Below, in pieces: positions 61,533-64,000 of a stretch of DNA of 64,000 nucleotides (positions are counted from its first letter, which is position 1; every line of letters begins with the position of its first letter). Both the position numbers and the translations under genes were made by a program. The stretch is from NCBI RefSeq assembly GCF_008704795.1, contig NZ_CP023690.1, forward strand, positions 2,304,501-2,368,500, read 5' to 3'. The DNA is from Streptomyces spectabilis. Its GTDB lineage: Bacteria > Actinomycetota > Actinomycetes > Streptomycetales > Streptomycetaceae. The notes under the pieces were generated by a model. That model made no database searches. It worked only from the letters and a program-made list of their open reading frames with translations, and was not told the DNA's origin.

Positions 61533-62957
61533 TCAGCGGTCGAGCCACTTCACCCCGTACCCGGCGAGGTCGAACCGCTTGCCGTCCACCTTCGCGCTGA
61601 TGGGCCGGTCGAGGGTGTTGACGACGAGGACGGTCTTGTCGTCGGCGAGGACGCGGACGTTCGGCACGTCGTCGTCGGCGACGGTGACCTTCTCGTACGT
61701 GGTGCCGGGCGGGAAGGCGGCGGAGAACCGTGCGAGCAGGTCCAGTATCGGCTCCCCGCGGCCGCCGCCGGCCTGCTGCGTCGAGTTCCACAGGCAGCCC
61801 GCGCAGTCGCCGGAGCTCTTCTGCGGGTTCCAGTAGAAGCCGCTCGTGGCGCCGCCGCGGACCAGGGCGATGAGGCCGGAGGCGTGCACGGCCACGCGGT
61901 GCGCCTCGGACCAGTCGTCGCGGTTGTCCTTGGCGTCGCCGGGTTCCACGTAGTACTCGGCCCACCACAGGGGCAGTCCTTCGGTGCGCTCGCGCAGCCA
62001 GCTGCTGACGTCCGTCAGCTTGTCCGCGGCCCCGAACTCGTCGGGGATCAGCTCGTCGTCGACCGTGTAGCTGGCGCCGTCGACGACCACGAAGTCGGCG
62101 CCCTTCTTGTTCTCGTTCCAGTAGTCGAAGGCGTCGAGGGAGCGCTGGTCCATGCGGCCCCAGGGGCCCTTCGGCTCCTTGGCGACGCCGTCGGTCTGGC
62201 GCGGGTCGACGCTGTTCATCACCACGTACGGGCCGCCGACCATGATGTCCTTGTTCACGGCCTTCAGCGCCGCGTAGACGCGGTTGTACAGCTCGGTGTA
62301 GCCCTCGTAGTCCCAGCGGTGCTCGGTGCTGTTCCAGAAGCCCTTGAGCTCGTTCCAGACGATGAAGTGCCGTACGTCCGGATAGCGCTTGGCGACGGTC
62401 GCGGCGAGCCGGGCGAAGTCGTCGAAGTGCTCGGGCTCCGGGGCGGTCTCCAGGGAGGTCTTGCTCCAGTTCGTGTTGTCGGAGCCGGACTTGCCGCCCT
62501 TCATCCAGTCGGGGGCGCAGCACAGGGTGACGACGGGCGTGCCGCCGGTGGCGCGGATGAAGTCGATGCGGCGGTCCATGGCGCCGAAGTCGTAGCGCCC
62601 CTTGACCGGTTCGGGGTTGCCCGAGCCCCAGCCCATGATGTGCTGGACCTGCGGCAGCGGGCGCGGCTTCCCCTTGAGCAGCTTCTCCGCGCGCGCGACG
62701 GCGGCGTCCTCGCCCTGGTCGGCGCTGTGCTGGGTGTGTGTGAAGCCCCAGCCGACCTCCGCCTGCCCCGGGGGCGGCGGGGCCACCGGGGTGCCGTGCA
62801 CCTTGTCGCCGTCCCTCGTGGTGCCCGCGGTGCTGCCGCCGCGTTCGTCGGGCAGCGTGAGCACGGTCAGGACCAGGGCCAGAGCGGCCGCACCAACGCC
62901 GAGCAGAGCGGCGAGACGCCACTTCCGCGTATCCGAGTTCCACCCATGCCGTCGCAT
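61533..62957 (-). CDS. Membrane-anchored clan-A glycoside hydrolase (GH39-like)
   Basis: A 474-residue protein. An N-terminal anchor or signal (WRLAALLGVGAAALALVLTVLTL) is followed by a TIM-barrel glycosidase. The acid/base is Glu203 in FIVWNELKGFW and the likely nucleophile Glu334 in LWWAEYYVEPG. Substrate stretches GWGSGNPEPVKGRYDF and TPVVTLCCAPDWMKGG resemble GH39 beta-xylosidase-like enzymes. The ATG at 62957 is chosen because the longer frame (to 63062) is less coding-like. It is convergent with the flippase fusion and may trim or release the exported polymer, which is inference. Confidence 0.83.
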   Translation of the reverse strand: MRRHGWNSDTRKWRLAALLGVGAAALALVLTVLTLPDERGGSTAGTTRDGDKVHGTPVAPPPPGQAEVGWGFTHTQHSADQGEDAAVARAEKLLKGKPRPLPQVQHIMGWGSGNPEPVKGRYDFGAMDRRIDFIRATGGTPVVTLCCAPDWMKGGKSGSDNTNWSKTSLETAPEPEHFDDFARLAATVAKRYPDVRHFIVWNELKGFWNSTEHRWDYEGYTELYNRVYAALKAVNKDIMVGGPYVVMNSVDPRQTDGVAKEPKGPWGRMDQRSLDAFDYWNENKKGADFVVVDGASYTVDDELIPDEFGAADKLTDVSSWLRERTEGLPLWWAEYYVEPGDAKDNRDDWSEAHRVAVHASGLIALVRGGATSGFYWNPQKSSGDCAGCLWNSTQQAGGGRGEPILDLLARFSAAFPPGTTYEKVTVADDDVPNVRVLADDKTVLVVNTLDRPISAKVDGKRFDLAGYGVKWLDR

Positions 62958-63090
62958 CGAGGGCCAGCGTAACGGCGACGATTCCCGGCCGGGCGCGTTC
63001 CGTACGAGTGTCCGGGACTCGCGCGCGACGTTCGGGTGGAGTACCGAAACCGGGGTGCACACGGAAGCTTTCGTGGCGGATCATGGCGGC

Positions 63091-64000
63091 ATGTCTGCGA
63101 ACCCTCAGGACGCCCTGCCGATCCGGCTCAACGTCGACGACAGCGACTCGCCGTCGGACGTCGTCGACGCGCTGTTCCTCGGCCGCTTCGCGACGGGCGA
63201 GCAGCCGTACTCGCACAGCGCGAACATCGACCGCGTCAAGGCCGCCTCGACGCTGCTTCCGCCGGGCGCCTCCGTGCTGCGGGCCGCCCGCGACGACGAC
63301 CGCAGCGCGACGCTCGCCGAGGGCGAGGGCTGGACGCTGCTCGTCTCGCGCTGGAACCGGGGCGCGGACGTCACGGTCACGGCGACCTCCGCGGAGCTCG
63401 CCGAGCGGGTCCTGAAACAGGCCACGGACGGCGCGCAGGACGACCCGGAGCCCCAGCCGGAGGACGTGACCATGGGGTTCTGGTACGTCTCGCCGCGCCG
63501 CGGCCCGTACCGCACGACGCGGCAGATCTCCGCGGGCACGTGGTCGGAGGTGCGGCAGAACTACACCGCGCCGGTGGCCGACGCCATGGACAAGCTGATG
63601 AAGACCACGCCGGAGAACATCTCCGGGCGGCTGCTCCTGCTGCACGGGCCGCCGGGCACCGGCAAGACGTCCGCGCTGCGCACGCTCGCGCGCTCCTGGC
63701 GCGACTGGTGCCAGGTGGACTGCGTCCTCGACCCGGAGCGCCTGTTCACGGACGTCGGCTATCTGATGGACATCGCCATCGGCGAGGACGAGGGCACGGC
63801 GAAGGGCCGCTGGCGGCTGCTGCTCCTGGAGGACTGCGACGAACTGATCCGCGGCGAGGCCAAGCACACGGCGGGGCAGGCGCTCTCGCGGCTGCTCAAC
63901 CTCACGGACGGGCTGCTCGGCCAGGGCCGCAACGTGCTCGTCGGGGTCACCACCAACGAGGACCTGGAGCGGCTGCACCCGGCGGTGGTGCGGCCCGGGC
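63091..64000 (+). CDS. DUF5925/AAA-family ATPase, 3' end missing
   Basis: About 303 residues are visible. The N-terminal domain (ALPIRLNVDDSDSPSDVVDALFLGRFATGEQPYSHS) matches the DUF5925 region as I recall it. An AAA ATPase follows: Walker A GPPGTGKT (Lys192), Walker B LLLLEDCDEL, and the sensor segment VLVGVTTNED. It belongs to the RarA/FtsH-like AAA fold; the role is unknown. The ATG at 63091 is in frame with the Walker motifs; an ATG at 63083 is not. Divergent from the glycoside hydrolase. The gene continues beyond the window. Confidence 0.82.
   Translation, partial: MSANPQDALPIRLNVDDSDSPSDVVDALFLGRFATGEQPYSHSANIDRVKAASTLLPPGASVLRAARDDDRSATLAEGEGWTLLVSRWNRGADVTVTATSAELAERVLKQATDGAQDDPEPQPEDVTMGFWYVSPRRGPYRTTRQISAGTWSEVRQNYTAPVADAMDKLMKTTPENISGRLLLLHGPPGTGKTSALRTLARSWRDWCQVDCVLDPERLFTDVGYLMDIAIGEDEGTAKGRWRLLLLEDCDELIRGEAKHTAGQALSRLLNLTDGLLGQGRNVLVGVTTNEDLERLHPAVVRPG

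Noticed and set aside
58766..61600. Plus-strand 944-codon frame inside the flippase fusion
   Set aside because: Out-of-frame reading of the same DNA; the frame starting at 57549 has continuous membrane-helix patterning and correct third-position bias.
1..64000. tRNA, rRNA, insertion sequence or prophage genes
   Set aside because: No cloverleaf-type T-loop sequence, transposase, integrase or phage structural gene was recognised on reading both strands; composition is uniform.

Overview
The window is a chromosomal segment of a Streptomyces-type actinomycete. Base composition is very GC-rich with third codon positions almost always G or C. GTG starts are common, short start/stop overlaps link adjacent genes, and the content is typical: several TetR regulators, a LAL-type LuxR regulator, an ECF sigma/anti-sigma pair, an SGNH lipase and homogentisate dioxygenase. 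From memory the gene order resembles the conserved core of the S. coelicolor chromosome around hmgA; I could not align it. No rRNA, tRNA, CRISPR array, insertion sequence or prophage was found.

Layout. 1-6 kb: 3' part of a gluconate permease, an APC amino-acid permease, a helical-repeat protein and an FAD dehydrogenase, then a 590-bp gap holding a TetR-type palindrome and degenerate GC-rich repeats. 6-9.3 kb: a NUDIX/DUF202/DUF202 operon, a possible gene remnant, a quinone-oxidoreductase-like gene and a histidine-rich small protein. 9.5-13.4 kb: an APH-like kinase plus ACAD10/11-like dehydrogenase, with a TetR and an SDR. 13.6-23.3 kb: secreted erythromycin-esterase-like protein, LysR regulator with a TTA codon, alpha/beta hydrolase, penicillin acylase, hypotheticals and soxR. 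23.4-29 kb: two acyl-CoA/aldehyde modules, each with its own TetR and a recognisable operator. 29-35 kb: CitMHS and MFS transporters, a molybdopterin oxidoreductase and its TetR. 35-44 kb: hmgA, GntR, a stand-alone type ISP-like specificity protein, MFS, oxidoreductase and a LAL regulator. 44-52.7 kb: SigK/RskA-like pair divergent from DUF4331, TPR and NicO/RcnA-like genes, then a Ser/Thr kinase and an SGNH hydrolase.

52.9-63 kb is the most distinctive region: a probable exopolysaccharide locus. It has a small membrane protein, a CelD/BcsL-type acyltransferase, two family-2 glycosyltransferases, a polysaccharide deacetylase and a 1319-residue protein. That protein joins a Wzx-like flippase to a second polytopic module through a disordered linker. 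A clan-A glycoside hydrolase lies convergent to it. The last four biosynthetic genes overlap by 4-8 bp, and the first of them carries a TTA leucine codon near its start, so the export operon is a candidate for bldA (developmental) control. The window closes with the 5' part of a DUF5925/AAA ATPase.

Regulatory logic visible in the DNA: a TGAGCAAGCGCTTAG site occurs twice around one TetR/MaoC module; an AAnTAGCnCnGnTAGTT site occurs twice around another TetR module; ACCGACYGGT-core sites precede three operons; and two related hairpins sit between convergent gene pairs.
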